A stretch of DNA of 18,291 bases from Clostridia bacterium (GCA_900753285.1 CAADYN010000003.1:1-18291); one strand, 5' to 3'. Positions 7,521-15,965 are shown, numbered from the stretch's first letter. A program made the numbers and translations. Notes: generated by a model from the letters alone, not told the origin.

Positions 7521-8806
7521 ATTTCCGCTCCGTTTTCGGCGTGAGCTGCATAGGCGTGCATTCTTTCGTTGAGGTCGGGGTATTTTTCCTTTGTGCTGTC
7601 GGAGAACATAGCTTTTGTTATATCCTCCGTAGCCGCCATTTCGTGACCTATAAGCGCATATGTCGCGGTCATGAGATGCGGATATTTTGTCAGGGCTTCG
7701 CAGATGAACGACTGGCGGGGAGAGTTTATGTCTTCACCCGAAATTTGGAAGAATCCGTTTTCCTCGCACAGCTTCATTACGCGGTCAAGCTGCTCGGGTG
7801 TGTTTCTCGAGGGCATATATGTGACGGCATTGAATCCGCAGTCCTTTAATGTATCGAACAGGAGCGGGAGGTAGTCGTCCTCAAACTTCTGAGCCTTTTT
7901 GTCGCCCGTGGGGGATTCTCCGACGTCGCCGAGATAAGCGTATGCCGATATTGCGCCAAGCTCCTTTGCAAATGCGGTGAACTGTCGTATGTTCATGCAT
8001 TCGTCCGTTGCGGGAACGTAGAACTTCTCGACAAGACTGCTCTTGAGTACGCCGAGGATATCGTATTCGTAGAAGCTTTCGGGAGCTGACAGGAGCTTCT
8101 GTCTTGTCTTCTCCGCCATCTTCTTGCCGCAGAGCTTGTCAATGAAGTCGCACGCCGCTTCTCTGTCGGGATATTTTGCGGTTATCTTCTTTGTAAGACC
8201 GTAGCAGATGTGTCTTTCCGTGACGCTTCCGCCCTCGTCCGCTTTGGAGAGAGGATAAACATCCTTGTCAAAATCGAGCGTTATTCCGTATTCCTCGGTG
8301 AGAGCGGTAATCTTCTCGCACATTTTGCGGTTGCGTACATTGCGCTTCTCTCTAAGCCCTGACAGCACAGCTTCAGCCTTGTCTATGCTCTGATGCGGGA
8401 TTCCGTGCATTGCAAGATATGCGCAGGAGCACTGGTCGGGGTTGTTGATTTTTTTGCCGACGAGCGGTGTTGTGTCGACGTTCACTTTGCATTCGAATCC
8501 GCAGGTGATCGGCATACCGATGATCTCTCCGGCGCGTATGAACTCACGCATTCCGCCTACGCTGTCGTGATCCATGATACCCGCGGTTCTCAGTCCGGCT
8601 CTCCATGCGTTGAACAGAGCGGAGGTCGGGGTGTACGGCGAGAAGGAGTAGGAAGTGTGGATGTGGTTGTTCACAAAAATCCCGCGCTCCGGAGTCTCTA
8701 TTTCTCCGCTGCGTACCTTTTTCATGACCTCGCCGAGAGCTTCTAAACGTTCATCCGCTGTAATGTCGGCTCTCGAAATTCGCGAGATAAGTTCGTTTGT
8801 TTCCAT
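7517..8806 (-). CDS. PHP-domain protein (putative metal-dependent phosphoesterase)
   Basis: The product has 429 residues. The N-terminal part carries the first PHP metal motifs: NNHIHTSYSF with His48-x-His50, and MDHDS with Asp79-His80-Asp81. Glu105 in GFECKVN fits the next ligand, and His198 (TERHICYG) may be another. The usual closing motif GSDxH appears as SGEDIN (357-361), with Asp but no His, and the middle His motif is also not typical, so the metal site is unusual. PHP domains hydrolyse phosphate esters with two or three metal ions, for example in histidinol phosphatase and polymerase editing. The four-base overlap with the aldolase/dehydrogenase gene argues for a role in the same sugar-phosphate pathway. 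GGCGGA about seven bases before the ATG serves as the ribosome binding site. The gene follows the methyltransferase by 34 bases. The biochemical reaction is unknown. Confidence 0.85.
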   Translation of the reverse strand: METNELISRISRADITADERLEALGEVMKKVRSGEIETPERGIFVNNHIHTSYSFSPYTPTSALFNAWRAGLRTAGIMDHDSVGGMREFIRAGEIIGMPITCGFECKVNVDTTPLVGKKINNPDQCSCAYLAMHGIPHQSIDKAEAVLSGLREKRNVRNRKMCEKITALTEEYGITLDFDKDVYPLSKADEGGSVTERHICYGLTKKITAKYPDREAACDFIDKLCGKKMAEKTRQKLLSAPESFYEYDILGVLKSSLVEKFYVPATDECMNIRQFTAFAKELGAISAYAYLGDVGESPTGDKKAQKFEDDYLPLLFDTLKDCGFNAVTYMPSRNTPEQLDRVMKLCEENGFFQISGEDINSPRQSFICEALTKYPHLMTATYALIGHEMAATEDITKAMFSDSTKEKYPDLNERMHAYAAHAENGAEI

Positions 8807-8840
8807 TATTTTCCGCCTCTATTTATTAAAGTTATTAATA

Positions 8841-10007
8841 TTAATGGTTCTCGGGTTCTTTTCCGTACATATATGCGTACGCTCTGCGGTATTCTTCTCT
8901 CTTCTCCCGCGCTTTGTCGGAGCAGGGGTCGAAGCTTTTTCTTCTGAATCCGCGAAGCATTATGTTTTTCGGTGTGTCTTCGGGGTCGATAAGCTCGGTC
9001 GCGTCCGTTTTGTAGCCTTCGGACTCGAGCATAAGAAGTCTCAGTGCGTCCGTTGCTGCTGCGGCGAGCTTCTGCTTCAGCATTGAATATCTCGCGATAA
9101 AGTCAAGCGGCGGGCAGTCCATCTCGTTGTTCATTTGATGGTGGCAGCACGGGGTTGAGAGAATCGCCTCAGCCTTGTTCTTCACCGCAAACTCAAGGAC
9201 AATATCCGTAGCGATATCGCAGGCGTGGAGGGATATAACAAGGTCGGGCGCGCGTCTTGCACCAAAGTCGGAGATGTTCATCGCGTAGAAGTGCATACCG
9301 CTCATACCGCATTTTTCGGCAATATCAGCGCAGTAGTCCATCACGCTCTTTTTCAGGTCCACGCAGTCCATCACGACTTCTCTTCCGCAGACCTCGGTGA
9401 GAACATGGTACGCCGCAAAGCTGAGATAGCTCTTTCCGCAGCACAGGTCGCATACGTACAGCTCTCCATCCTTGTTCAGCTTTTTCTCCGCGTCGACTAT
9501 GTACTCGGCAAAGCGGCATATCTGTCTGAATTTCGACTGCTTTTTGTCGTGTACCCTTCCGTTTTCGTCCGACACGTCAAGCTCCCGCAGGAATTTTTCC
9601 TCTCCCGTGAGAAGGCGGTTTTTTGCACGGTTGTTCTCTTCGGAGCGTGTGACCTTCTCGCCTTCTCCGATTTTACCTTTTTTCAGGAGAGTTACCGCGC
9701 CTTTTTTCGATATCATAACGGAGGCGTTTCCGTTTGCGTCGGCAAGGTCGGCTTTTTTGAAGCTCTCGAGCATTTTTTCCGTGTACTTTTCTATATCATC
9801 CGTCTTTACATTTTCCTGCGAAACTCTGCCCTCGGTAAGGGAGGTTTCGGTCTGCAAAACGGTTTTTCCGCCCACGGTTATGAGCTTTCCCTTTGCCTTG
9901 AGCCGCTCTCCTTTTTCGGGAGAATGGAACGTTATGCTTTTCAGTGAACCGAAGTCCGCGCTTTTTTTGACAAGGCTCGCGAATTCGGCTATTTTTTCAT
10001 TATTCAT
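8841..10007 (-). CDS. Class I SAM-dependent methyltransferase of the Methyltransf_32 type, substrate unknown
   Basis: The product has 388 residues. Residues about 155-360 form the methyltransferase fold: KKQSKFRQICRFAEYI leads in, VCDLCCGKSYLS (185-196) is the SAM-binding motif I, DCVDLK (214-219) is the acidic ribose contact, and SLHACD (259-264) and PCCHHQ (286-291) are the diagnostic conserved segments. This set resembles proteins related to the methyltransferase half of eukaryotic GSTCD and METTL25; bacterial members are uncharacterised. The first about 140 residues are Lys/Glu-rich and may form a substrate-recognition, perhaps RNA-binding, domain. The ATG is two bases beyond the plsY stop and has only a weak GGTGA ribosome binding site 12 bases upstream, so it probably depends on translation of plsY. 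RNA or protein as substrate is a guess. Confidence 0.82.
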   Translation of the reverse strand: MNNEKIAEFASLVKKSADFGSLKSITFHSPEKGERLKAKGKLITVGGKTVLQTETSLTEGRVSQENVKTDDIEKYTEKMLESFKKADLADANGNASVMISKKGAVTLLKKGKIGEGEKVTRSEENNRAKNRLLTGEEKFLRELDVSDENGRVHDKKQSKFRQICRFAEYIVDAEKKLNKDGELYVCDLCCGKSYLSFAAYHVLTEVCGREVVMDCVDLKKSVMDYCADIAEKCGMSGMHFYAMNISDFGARRAPDLVISLHACDIATDIVLEFAVKNKAEAILSTPCCHHQMNNEMDCPPLDFIARYSMLKQKLAAAATDALRLLMLESEGYKTDATELIDPEDTPKNIMLRGFRRKSFDPCSDKAREKREEYRRAYAYMYGKEPENH

Positions 10008-10009
10008 CG

Positions 10010-10717
10010 TTATTTTTTGTCACCGTCGGCAGACTTGCTCTTTTTGAAGGCAAACTTGCTCTCGGTTCCGTTGAATATTCTCTTTATGTTTTCTCTGTGC
10101 TTTACTACGATTATCACGGCTATGGCGAGCGCGATTATCTCTATCATTTTAAACGGAGTGTCGTTCATACGGTTTAAAATGAGCGGGAACAGCATAGCGC
10201 ATATGACGCTTCCGGCGGAGATATATTTTGTTCCGAGGACGAGGATTATAAATATCGCAAGGAGGATGAGGAACAGTCTCCAGTCAAGCATAAGCAGGAT
10301 AGTCGCGAGACATACTACTCCCTTGCCACCGCGAAAATTGTAGAACACGGGGAACACATGACCGATAAGGCACGCAAGTCCTGCGATATACGCGGTAAGA
10401 TAACCGAACACGCACCATCCGATGAGCACGGCGAGAACTGTCTTTAAAATATCTCCGACGAACGTGATTATTGCGGCTTTTTTGCCGTAGTTGCGCATCA
10501 TATTGGTGAATCCCGCGTTTCCGCTTCCGTGATTTCTTACGTCGTCATGGTACATTGCGCCGGAGACGATTATCGCGGTGTTGACGCTTCCGAGAAGATA
10601 CGGGATGAAGATATACACGAGCATCAGAAGCAGGCTGACCGGAAGCGGAATATCGTGGAAGTTTGCGCCGATAAGTCCGAGCATACCGGTTTCATATCTC
10701 AGAAAAAAATGCAGCAT
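10010..10717 (-). CDS. plsY: Acyl-phosphate:glycerol-3-phosphate acyltransferase PlsY
   Basis: PlsY is an integral membrane enzyme that moves an acyl group from acyl-phosphate to sn-glycerol 3-phosphate, the first step of phospholipid synthesis. The protein has 235 residues and several hydrophobic segments. The family's conserved stretches are present: PYLLGSVNTAI (39-49), VRNHGSGNAGFTNMMR (60-75), GHVFPVFYNFRGGKGV (119-134) and KHRENIKRIFNGTE (206-219). The GSGN and GGKG loops bind substrate. The N terminus is about 30 residues longer than usual and includes an additional mostly hydrophobic stretch, but GAGGAG eight bases before the ATG supports this start. The ATG overlaps the der stop by one base (TAATG). 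The der-plsY order is common in Firmicutes. The C-terminal Lys/Ser tail is cytoplasmic-looking and not conserved in the family. Confidence 0.95.
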   Translation of the reverse strand: MLHFFLRYETGMLGLIGANFHDIPLPVSLLLMLVYIFIPYLLGSVNTAIIVSGAMYHDDVRNHGSGNAGFTNMMRNYGKKAAIITFVGDILKTVLAVLIGWCVFGYLTAYIAGLACLIGHVFPVFYNFRGGKGVVCLATILLMLDWRLFLILLAIFIILVLGTKYISAGSVICAMLFPLILNRMNDTPFKMIEIIALAIAVIIVVKHRENIKRIFNGTESKFAFKKSKSADGDKK

Positions 10718-12054
10718 TACAGGTTCTCCTCATTCTCGCCCTTTTGGCGGATTATCAGCTTTATCGGAGTTCCCTTGAAGCCGAAGGTCTGTCTAAGGCA
10801 GTTTTCGATATATCTCTGGTATGAGAAATGGAACAGCTCAGCCATATTGCAGAAGATAACGAACGTCGGCGGCGCTACCTGAGTCTGGGTCATGTAGTAT
10901 ATTCTCAGTCTTCTGCCCTTGTCTGACGGCGGCTGAACTCTTGCCACTGCGTCTGCCAGAACGTCGTTGAGCATACCGGTGGACACGCGCATATTCGTCT
11001 GGTTGTGGACGTAGTTTATCATCTCAAACAGCTTGTCCACTCTCTGTCCCGTCTTTGCGGAGATGTACATGATGGGCGCGTAGGACATATACGAAAGGGA
11101 TTCGGATATCTTCTTGTTGAATTCGTTTGTCGTGGAGTTGTCCTTGTCTATCAAATCCCACTTGTTTACGCAGATTATGGACGCTTTTCCGGCTTCATGA
11201 GCGATTCCGGCAATTTTTTCGTCCTGCTCGGTGATTCCGGTGTTCGCGTCTATCATGATAAGGCACACATCCGCTCTGTCGACAGCCATCTTTGCACGAA
11301 GCACGCTTATCTTCTCGATTTTGTCGTCAACCTTTGACTGGCGGCGGATTCCTGCGGTGTCGATGAAGTTATATTTGCCGAAGGAATTTTCAAAATACGT
11401 GTCGATAGCGTCTCTTGTCGTGCCGGGAATATCGGAAACAATGCATCTCTCGTCTCCGAGTACACGGTTCACAAGGGACGACTTGCCCGCGTTCGGCTTT
11501 CCTATAACCGCAACAGAAATGGTGTCGTCGTCCTCTTCCTCCTGCTCGAATTCGGGGAGCGCGTCTATCACTGCGTCAAGTACGTCTCCGCTTCCGCTTC
11601 CGTGAAGGGATGAGATGGCGATGGGGTCAATATCAAAGCCAAGCTCATAGAACTCATAGAATTCCGGAGCAACGTCGCCTATTTTGTCGGCTTTGTTGAT
11701 TACGGGAACAACGGGCTTGCCGCTCTTCTTCAGCATTACCGCGATGTCAAGGTCGTCGGCGAGAAGTCCCGTTCTGATATCGCACATGAAAATAATAACG
11801 TCAGCCGTGTCTATCGCTATCTGTGCCTGCTCGCGCATTTTTTTCAGGATGAGGTCGTCGGTCTTCGGCTCGATACCGCCCGTATCAATGACAGCGAGCG
11901 TCTTTCCTCTCCATTCCGTCTCGCCGTAGATTCTGTCCCTCGTGATTCCGGGAGTATCTTCGACTATGGCGCGGCGTTCTCCGATAAGTTTATTAAAAAG
12001 CGTGGACTTTCCGACATTCGGGCGTCCCACTATCGCTACTATAGGTTTAGACAT
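10717..12054 (-). CDS. der: Ribosome-assembly GTPase Der (EngA)
   Basis: Der is an essential double GTPase needed to assemble the 50S ribosomal subunit. From the chosen ATG the protein has 445 residues. G domain 1 has GRPNVGKS (10-17), TPGITRD (34-40), DTGG (57-60) and NKAD (120-123). G domain 2 has GKPNAGKSS (185-193), PGTTRD (210-215), DTAG (232-235) and NKWD (297-300). The KH-like C-terminal domain spans about 350-445 and an acidic linker (EQEEEDDD) joins the two G domains. ATG at 12054 has AAAGGAG five bases upstream and matches the family N terminus. An upstream ATG at 12105 would overlap the preceding gene and add 17 unrelated residues, so I rejected it. The gene lies 25 bases after the DUF512 gene and overlaps plsY by one base. 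Confidence 0.97.
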   Translation of the reverse strand: MSKPIVAIVGRPNVGKSTLFNKLIGERRAIVEDTPGITRDRIYGETEWRGKTLAVIDTGGIEPKTDDLILKKMREQAQIAIDTADVIIFMCDIRTGLLADDLDIAVMLKKSGKPVVPVINKADKIGDVAPEFYEFYELGFDIDPIAISSLHGSGSGDVLDAVIDALPEFEQEEEDDDTISVAVIGKPNAGKSSLVNRVLGDERCIVSDIPGTTRDAIDTYFENSFGKYNFIDTAGIRRQSKVDDKIEKISVLRAKMAVDRADVCLIMIDANTGITEQDEKIAGIAHEAGKASIICVNKWDLIDKDNSTTNEFNKKISESLSYMSYAPIMYISAKTGQRVDKLFEMINYVHNQTNMRVSTGMLNDVLADAVARVQPPSDKGRRLRIYYMTQTQVAPPTFVIFCNMAELFHFSYQRYIENCLRQTFGFKGTPIKLIIRQKGENEENL

Positions 12055-12079
12055 ATTGTCTCCTTTCCGTTTGGCTTTA

Positions 12080-13375
12080 TTACAGCCTGAGCAGGTTTTC
12101 CACAAGCGCTGCTCCGTCGTTTTCGATAAATTCTATATTCACGCCGCCGAGCTTTTCACTGAGCTGTGCAGGCGACATTCCGCAAAGGAAAAGGTCTCCC
12201 TCGGCTCTGAGCGTGGTTCTTGCGAGGTACAGCGTGTCTCCGAGAGGTTTTCCGTTGAGCTGCTCCGCGAGGTCTGCGCCTGTGAGAAGTCCTGTCACCG
12301 TGACCTGACCGCCGAAGAAATTGTTTTTGATTTTGTATAGGCGGCATTTCAGCTTCGGGCACTGCGCTTCAAGCTCATCTATCAGAGAACGCATCATGCC
12401 GTATGCCGCTTCTCCCGTTGCCAGCGAGACTTCGCGTTCTATGGCGCATTCGTCCTCGTCGAGCGTGGAGAGCATGGACTGAAACTCCGTAGTGAAAGAG
12501 GTGAGCATACCTACGCCGTTGTCGAGCTGAGTGTAGTCGCCGTAGTAGTCATCCTTCGGGAGAGGTGTTCCGCTCAGCACAAAGAACTCGTCGGAAGCGA
12601 AGAACATTCTCTCGGGCAGGCTCTTGTTAAAGTCCTCGACCTGCTTTATCACCGCCGCGCATTCTTCTGCCGAAAAGGGTTTCAGCGGATATAGCTTGTC
12701 CCTGTACTTTGTAAGTCCAGCCGGAACTATGGAAACGCTCTCCATCGCGGGGTAGTACTTTGATAAGTCGCGCATCGTTCTGTCAAGCTCCGCACCGTCG
12801 TTTATCCCGCGGCACAGCACAACCTGTCCGTGCAGCTTTATTCCGGCATCGGCGAGCTTATCAATATACGACAGCACTTCACCCGAGCGTTTATTCTTCA
12901 TCATCATCACGCGAAGCTCTGGATTTGTCGTGTGAACCGAGATATTTACGGGTGAGATGTGCATTTCTATGATTCTGTCGATATCAGCCTCGTGCAGGTT
13001 CGTGAGTGTGATGTAGTTGCCGTGGAGGAACGCAAGTCTGCTGTCGTCGTCCTTGAAGTAAATAGTCTCGCGCATTCCCTCCGGATTCTGGTCGATGAAG
13101 CAGAATATGCATCCGTTCTCACAGCGGTGCTTTTTGTCCATCAGCGGAGTGCCGAATTCAAGTCCTATGTCGTCGTATTCTTCTTTTTTTATCTTTTTTT
13201 CAATTATGTCGGGTCCTCTGTGCAGCTTCAGAATTACCGTCGTGTCAGCCAGTCTGAATCTGTAGTCGAGGACGTCGTTTATCTCGTGTGAATTTATCTC
13301 AAGCAGATAATCTCCCGGTTTTATTCCGGCTTTCTCCGCTCTCGAATGGGGAAGAACCCCTGTTATTACAACCAT
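12080..13375 (-). CDS. DUF512 radical SAM protein with N-terminal PDZ domain
   Basis: The product has 431 residues. An N-terminal PDZ-like domain (about 1-65, ITGVLPHSRAEKAGIKPGD) is followed by a radical SAM core with the cluster motif Cys85-x3-Cys89-x2-Cys92 in CENGCIFCFIDQNP. The C-terminal half is the DUF512 region (for example NNFFGGQVTVTGLLTG). The protein should bind a 4Fe-4S cluster and cleave S-adenosylmethionine, but its substrate is not known. Members are common in Clostridia, where the gene often lies just before der, as here, so a role tied to ribosome or RNA work is possible but unproven. It is the first gene of the tight six-gene run; a consensus promoter lies 61 bases upstream and a modest AGGTG precedes the ATG. 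Confidence 0.92.
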   Translation of the reverse strand: MVVITGVLPHSRAEKAGIKPGDYLLEINSHEINDVLDYRFRLADTTVILKLHRGPDIIEKKIKKEEYDDIGLEFGTPLMDKKHRCENGCIFCFIDQNPEGMRETIYFKDDDSRLAFLHGNYITLTNLHEADIDRIIEMHISPVNISVHTTNPELRVMMMKNKRSGEVLSYIDKLADAGIKLHGQVVLCRGINDGAELDRTMRDLSKYYPAMESVSIVPAGLTKYRDKLYPLKPFSAEECAAVIKQVEDFNKSLPERMFFASDEFFVLSGTPLPKDDYYGDYTQLDNGVGMLTSFTTEFQSMLSTLDEDECAIEREVSLATGEAAYGMMRSLIDELEAQCPKLKCRLYKIKNNFFGGQVTVTGLLTGADLAEQLNGKPLGDTLYLARTTLRAEGDLFLCGMSPAQLSEKLGGVNIEFIENDGAALVENLLRL

Positions 13376-13435
13376 GTTTTACTGCACCTGTTATATGCCT
13401 GTCAAAAAAATAATCGCAAATATCCTATTTTATTT

Positions 13436-13464
13436 ATTATACCCCAAAACCGCAAAAACGTCAA
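13436..13464 (-). promoter_or_regulatory. Sigma-A promoter of the DUF512-der-plsY operon
   Basis: On the minus strand, TTGACG (13464-13459) and TATAAT (13441-13436) are exactly 17 bases apart, matching the consensus at 11 of 12 positions. The start site should be near 13429, giving a leader of about 54 bases. No other comparable promoter was found before the genes down to 5550, whose intergenic gaps are 34 bases or less. Confidence 0.8.
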
Positions 13465-13499
13465 TATTATATTATTAAGAGCGTATGACAAATAGCGGG

Positions 13500-13541
13500 A
13501 AAAAATAATAAATGCCTGTCTCTGTCGTGCAGAAATCAGGC
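13500..13541 (-). terminator. Intrinsic terminator after the AEC permease gene
   Basis: On the minus strand GCCTG (13541-13537) pairs with CAGGC (13518-13514), and TCTG with CAGA pairs within, followed by the T-rich tail ATTTATTATTTTTT. It lies ten bases past the permease stop and before the DUF512 promoter, so it separates the two transcription units. Confidence 0.72.
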
Positions 13542-13550
13542 GGATTACTA

Positions 13551-14477
13551 TTATGCTATAAGGGTGAGGAGCGGTATTGTGAACAAGCACAGGAGAGTGC
13601 TGAGCAGGACGCAGTTTGCCGCAAGCTCCGTTTCGCTGTGGTGTATCTCCGCAAGCCCCATTATGACTGACGCGCACGGCACTCCCGACAGGACGAGCAT
13701 ACTTATCTTGAATGATTCGGGCAGCGGGAGGAAATACACCGCAAGATAGCAGAACAGTGGGAACAAAATGAGCTTAGCCGCACAAATGAGGTAAACGAAC
13801 GGTCTAGACAACAGCTTTTTCAGTGAAACGTTCGCCAGTCTTACGCCGAGGATGAGCATACAAAGGGGAGTCGTCATTTTTCCGAAGATACCGATACCGT
13901 TTTTGAGTAGCTGCGGCATCCAGTCGTCGGCATTTGTCAAAAACAGCGGAAGTCCCACGGCAAGACCGAGCATCGTTGGATTGAATACAGCAGAGCGGAC
14001 GCTGAGATACTCCTTCTTTCCCGTAAGGCAGTATATTCCCGCCGTGAAGACGAGGATGTTCATGGATATGACGTACACGGAAGAATAGCACATGACCTCG
14101 GGATTTTCCGGCAGGAGCGCGCTGATTATGGGAAGTCCGAAGAATCCGACGTTGCCGAGAACCGCGCCGATTGTGAGGATTCTGTACTTGTTCAGGTTAA
14201 ACTTTTTTCGAAAAATGCAGTACAGTATCAGCATGAACGCGCATTGCAGTATAAACGTCAGCACAAAGAACAGTCCCATATCGAGAAGCCGCTCGGCAGA
14301 ATACTCAATCGAGAGGAACGACGACATTATCATGCAAGGCGAGCAGATGTACACGAGAATAACGGAGACTGTCGACAAGTGATCCGCGGAAGCCTTGCCC
14401 ATCTTCGCGACGATATAGCCGGGGATGATATATAAAAGCGTCAGGAGAACATTGGAAAACGTTACTTCAAAGCCCAT
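13551..14477 (-). CDS. AEC-family (auxin efflux carrier-like) permease
   Basis: The 308-residue, very hydrophobic protein has about ten membrane segments arranged as two similar halves of five, the usual length and shape of AEC transporters. Typical stretches are visible: GYIVAKMGKAS near the N terminus, LGNVGFFGLPII (109-120) with the helix-breaking Asn/Gly/Pro, NPTMLGLAVGL in the second half, and PCASVIMGLAE near the end. Bacterial members carry malate, malonate or other organic anions in or out through the cytoplasmic membrane; the substrate here is unknown. The start has GAGG seven bases upstream. It follows the NIF3-family gene by 16 bases and is the last gene of that unit, closed by a terminator. 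Its partners in the operon, trmK and nif3-like, give no clear hint about its substrate. Confidence 0.88.
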   Translation of the reverse strand: MGFEVTFSNVLLTLLYIIPGYIVAKMGKASADHLSTVSVILVYICSPCMIMSSFLSIEYSAERLLDMGLFFVLTFILQCAFMLILYCIFRKKFNLNKYRILTIGAVLGNVGFFGLPIISALLPENPEVMCYSSVYVISMNILVFTAGIYCLTGKKEYLSVRSAVFNPTMLGLAVGLPLFLTNADDWMPQLLKNGIGIFGKMTTPLCMLILGVRLANVSLKKLLSRPFVYLICAAKLILFPLFCYLAVYFLPLPESFKISMLVLSGVPCASVIMGLAEIHHSETELAANCVLLSTLLCLFTIPLLTLIA

Positions 14478-14493
14478 GTTTCGACCTCACACC

Positions 14494-15261
14494 TCAAATC
14501 ACGCTGTAGGTGCATGAGTTAAAGAAGCCAACTTCCGCGCCGCAGCTCTCACGCACAAGCCTTTCAAGAACCGAGAGAACGGGAGCTTCCGTATGGTAGT
14601 GTCCTGCTTCTATAGTCACGATTCCCTCTTCCTGCGCGTCTCCTGCCATGTTGTAACCAGCGTCTCCCGTGATAAAAGCGTCACATCCGGCACTCAACGC
14701 GGGATATATGAAGTCCTTGCCGTCGCCGCCGCATACTCCGATTTTGCGAACAACCGCATCAGCCTTTCCGTTCAGTCTCACCGCCGTGCATCCGAGCTTA
14801 TCCCGAACAAGGCAGGCAAGCTCATGCGCTGTCATCGGAGGGATATCGGCAATTCTCGCGAGCGTGGGGGATTTCTCGTCGCCGAACGCACCTGTCGGGG
14901 TAAATCCGAGCCGATTCATGAGTTCATCGTTCACACCGCCCTCGCACGCGTCAAGTCTCGTATGGAACGACATCACGGTAACGTCCGATGAAAGAGCGCG
15001 GATTATTCTTCTTCCGGATAGAGTAGTCTCGTTGACGCTTTTCGCACCTCTGAACAGCATGGGATGGTGGGTAATAAGCGTGTCGTATCCATAGTCGGCG
15101 GCGTATGAAACGGCTTCGTATGTCGCGTCAAGGGACAGCAGAACACGCTTCACCTCGGCGTCAAGGGATGGAGACACCATAATTCCGTCGTTGTCCCATG
15201 AGCATGACAAGGTTTTCGGGCAGAATGAGTCGATTATACCGTACAGTTCTCTTATTTTCAT
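14494..15261 (-). CDS. NIF3/DUF34-family dinuclear metal-binding protein
   Basis: The 255-residue product has the family's metal motifs: WDNDGI (22-27), ITHHPMLF (63-70, His65/His66), SFHTRLDACEGGVND (98-112, His100 and Asp104) and GHYHTE (220-225, His221 and Glu225). Family members form hexamers with a two-metal site on each chain; they are found in nearly all organisms but the reaction is unsettled (a link to GTP cyclohydrolase or metal handling has been proposed). This is the short form without the PII-like insertion found in many Bacillus members. The start is two bases beyond the trmK stop and has only a weak ribosome binding site, so translation is likely coupled. The trmK-nif3 pairing is widely conserved in Firmicutes. 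It ends in TGA. One unusual point is TRLDA where TNLDA is common. Confidence 0.94.
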   Translation of the reverse strand: MKIRELYGIIDSFCPKTLSCSWDNDGIMVSPSLDAEVKRVLLSLDATYEAVSYAADYGYDTLITHHPMLFRGAKSVNETTLSGRRIIRALSSDVTVMSFHTRLDACEGGVNDELMNRLGFTPTGAFGDEKSPTLARIADIPPMTAHELACLVRDKLGCTAVRLNGKADAVVRKIGVCGGDGKDFIYPALSAGCDAFITGDAGYNMAGDAQEEGIVTIEAGHYHTEAPVLSVLERLVRESCGAEVGFFNSCTYSVI

Positions 15262-15263
15262 CT

Positions 15264-15959
15264 TTATTCCTCTATAACGGCAGTGATTTTTTCAAGAAGT
15301 CCGCGCTCGCATTCGCAGTCAATGCTGCCGCTTTGTTTTCCTTTTATCTGAGTTTCGAGCTTTTTTATCGCTTTTTTCGCGTATTCCGGGAACAGTTCCT
15401 CGCGGTTTTCTATGTTTTTCCTGCCGAGGATGAGTTCCGCGTCGCTGTATTCCCGCTTTATTCCGTCGTACTCCGCGCAGATGACAGTATATACTCTTCC
15501 CGCAGCCTTACAGAGCTTCTCGTTCACTATGTCAAATCCGGCGTAGCACAGGCATTTTCTCAGCTCTGGCGCAAAAGACATAGGCTGAAGCACGAGTCTG
15601 ACGCCGCTCTTTTGTGCGTAAGGCGAGGACGAGACAATTTTCTCAATAAGCTCGCCGCCCATTCCGCAGACTACGATATCCGTGACGTTATGCTTCCTGC
15701 ATTCTTCATCCGGAATACCGCCGACGAGCACGAACTCCATCTTGTCGCTCACTCCGTATTTTTCCGCACTGCTCACCGCTCTCTCGAGAGGTCCTTTGTT
15801 TATATCCGACGCCACCGCGAAGCTGCTCTTTCCCGCGATGATAAGGGAAACCGGCAGGAAGGCATGGTCTGTTCCCACGTCCGACACTACGGATTTTTCC
15901 CTCACGAAGGAAGCGGCGGCGGCAAGTCTGTTGTCAAGCACTAATTTTTTATCACTCAT
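15264..15959 (-). CDS. trmK: tRNA (adenine(22)-N1)-methyltransferase TrmK
   Basis: TrmK methylates N1 of A22 in the D loop of some bacterial tRNAs. The 231 residues fit the family. The SAM-binding DVGTDHAFLP (27-36), ASDINKGPL (50-58), the catalytic-loop VVCGMGGE (96-103) and LVLQPM (122-127) are all present, and the C-terminal about 60 residues are the charged helical coiled-coil extension typical of TrmK. The ATG matches the family N terminus (KLVLDNRLAAAASFV), but no Shine-Dalgarno sequence precedes it. The 5' side holds the terminator of the preceding unit, with its U run ending about eight bases before the start codon. How trmK is expressed is therefore unclear: by terminator read-through, or from a weak promoter inside the 3' end of the DUF1858 gene. 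Confidence 0.95.
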   Translation of the reverse strand: MSDKKLVLDNRLAAAASFVREKSVVSDVGTDHAFLPVSLIIAGKSSFAVASDINKGPLERAVSSAEKYGVSDKMEFVLVGGIPDEECRKHNVTDIVVCGMGGELIEKIVSSSPYAQKSGVRLVLQPMSFAPELRKCLCYAGFDIVNEKLCKAAGRVYTVICAEYDGIKREYSDAELILGRKNIENREELFPEYAKKAIKKLETQIKGKQSGSIDCECERGLLEKITAVIEE

Positions 15960-15965
15960 AGCTAT

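Noticed and set aside
9225..9947. Long plus-strand open frame of 240 codons
   Set aside because: It is antisense to the clearly recognisable methyltransferase, has no family motifs and no promoter or ribosome binding site.
13402..13677. Minus-strand open frame of 91 codons across the permease end and the terminator
   Set aside because: It overlaps the permease in another frame and runs through a terminator and promoter region.
15198..15944. Plus-strand open frame of 248 codons with a hydrophobic, Phe-rich start
   Set aside because: It mirrors trmK on the other strand; the hydrophobicity comes from the complement of Lys/Glu-rich codons.
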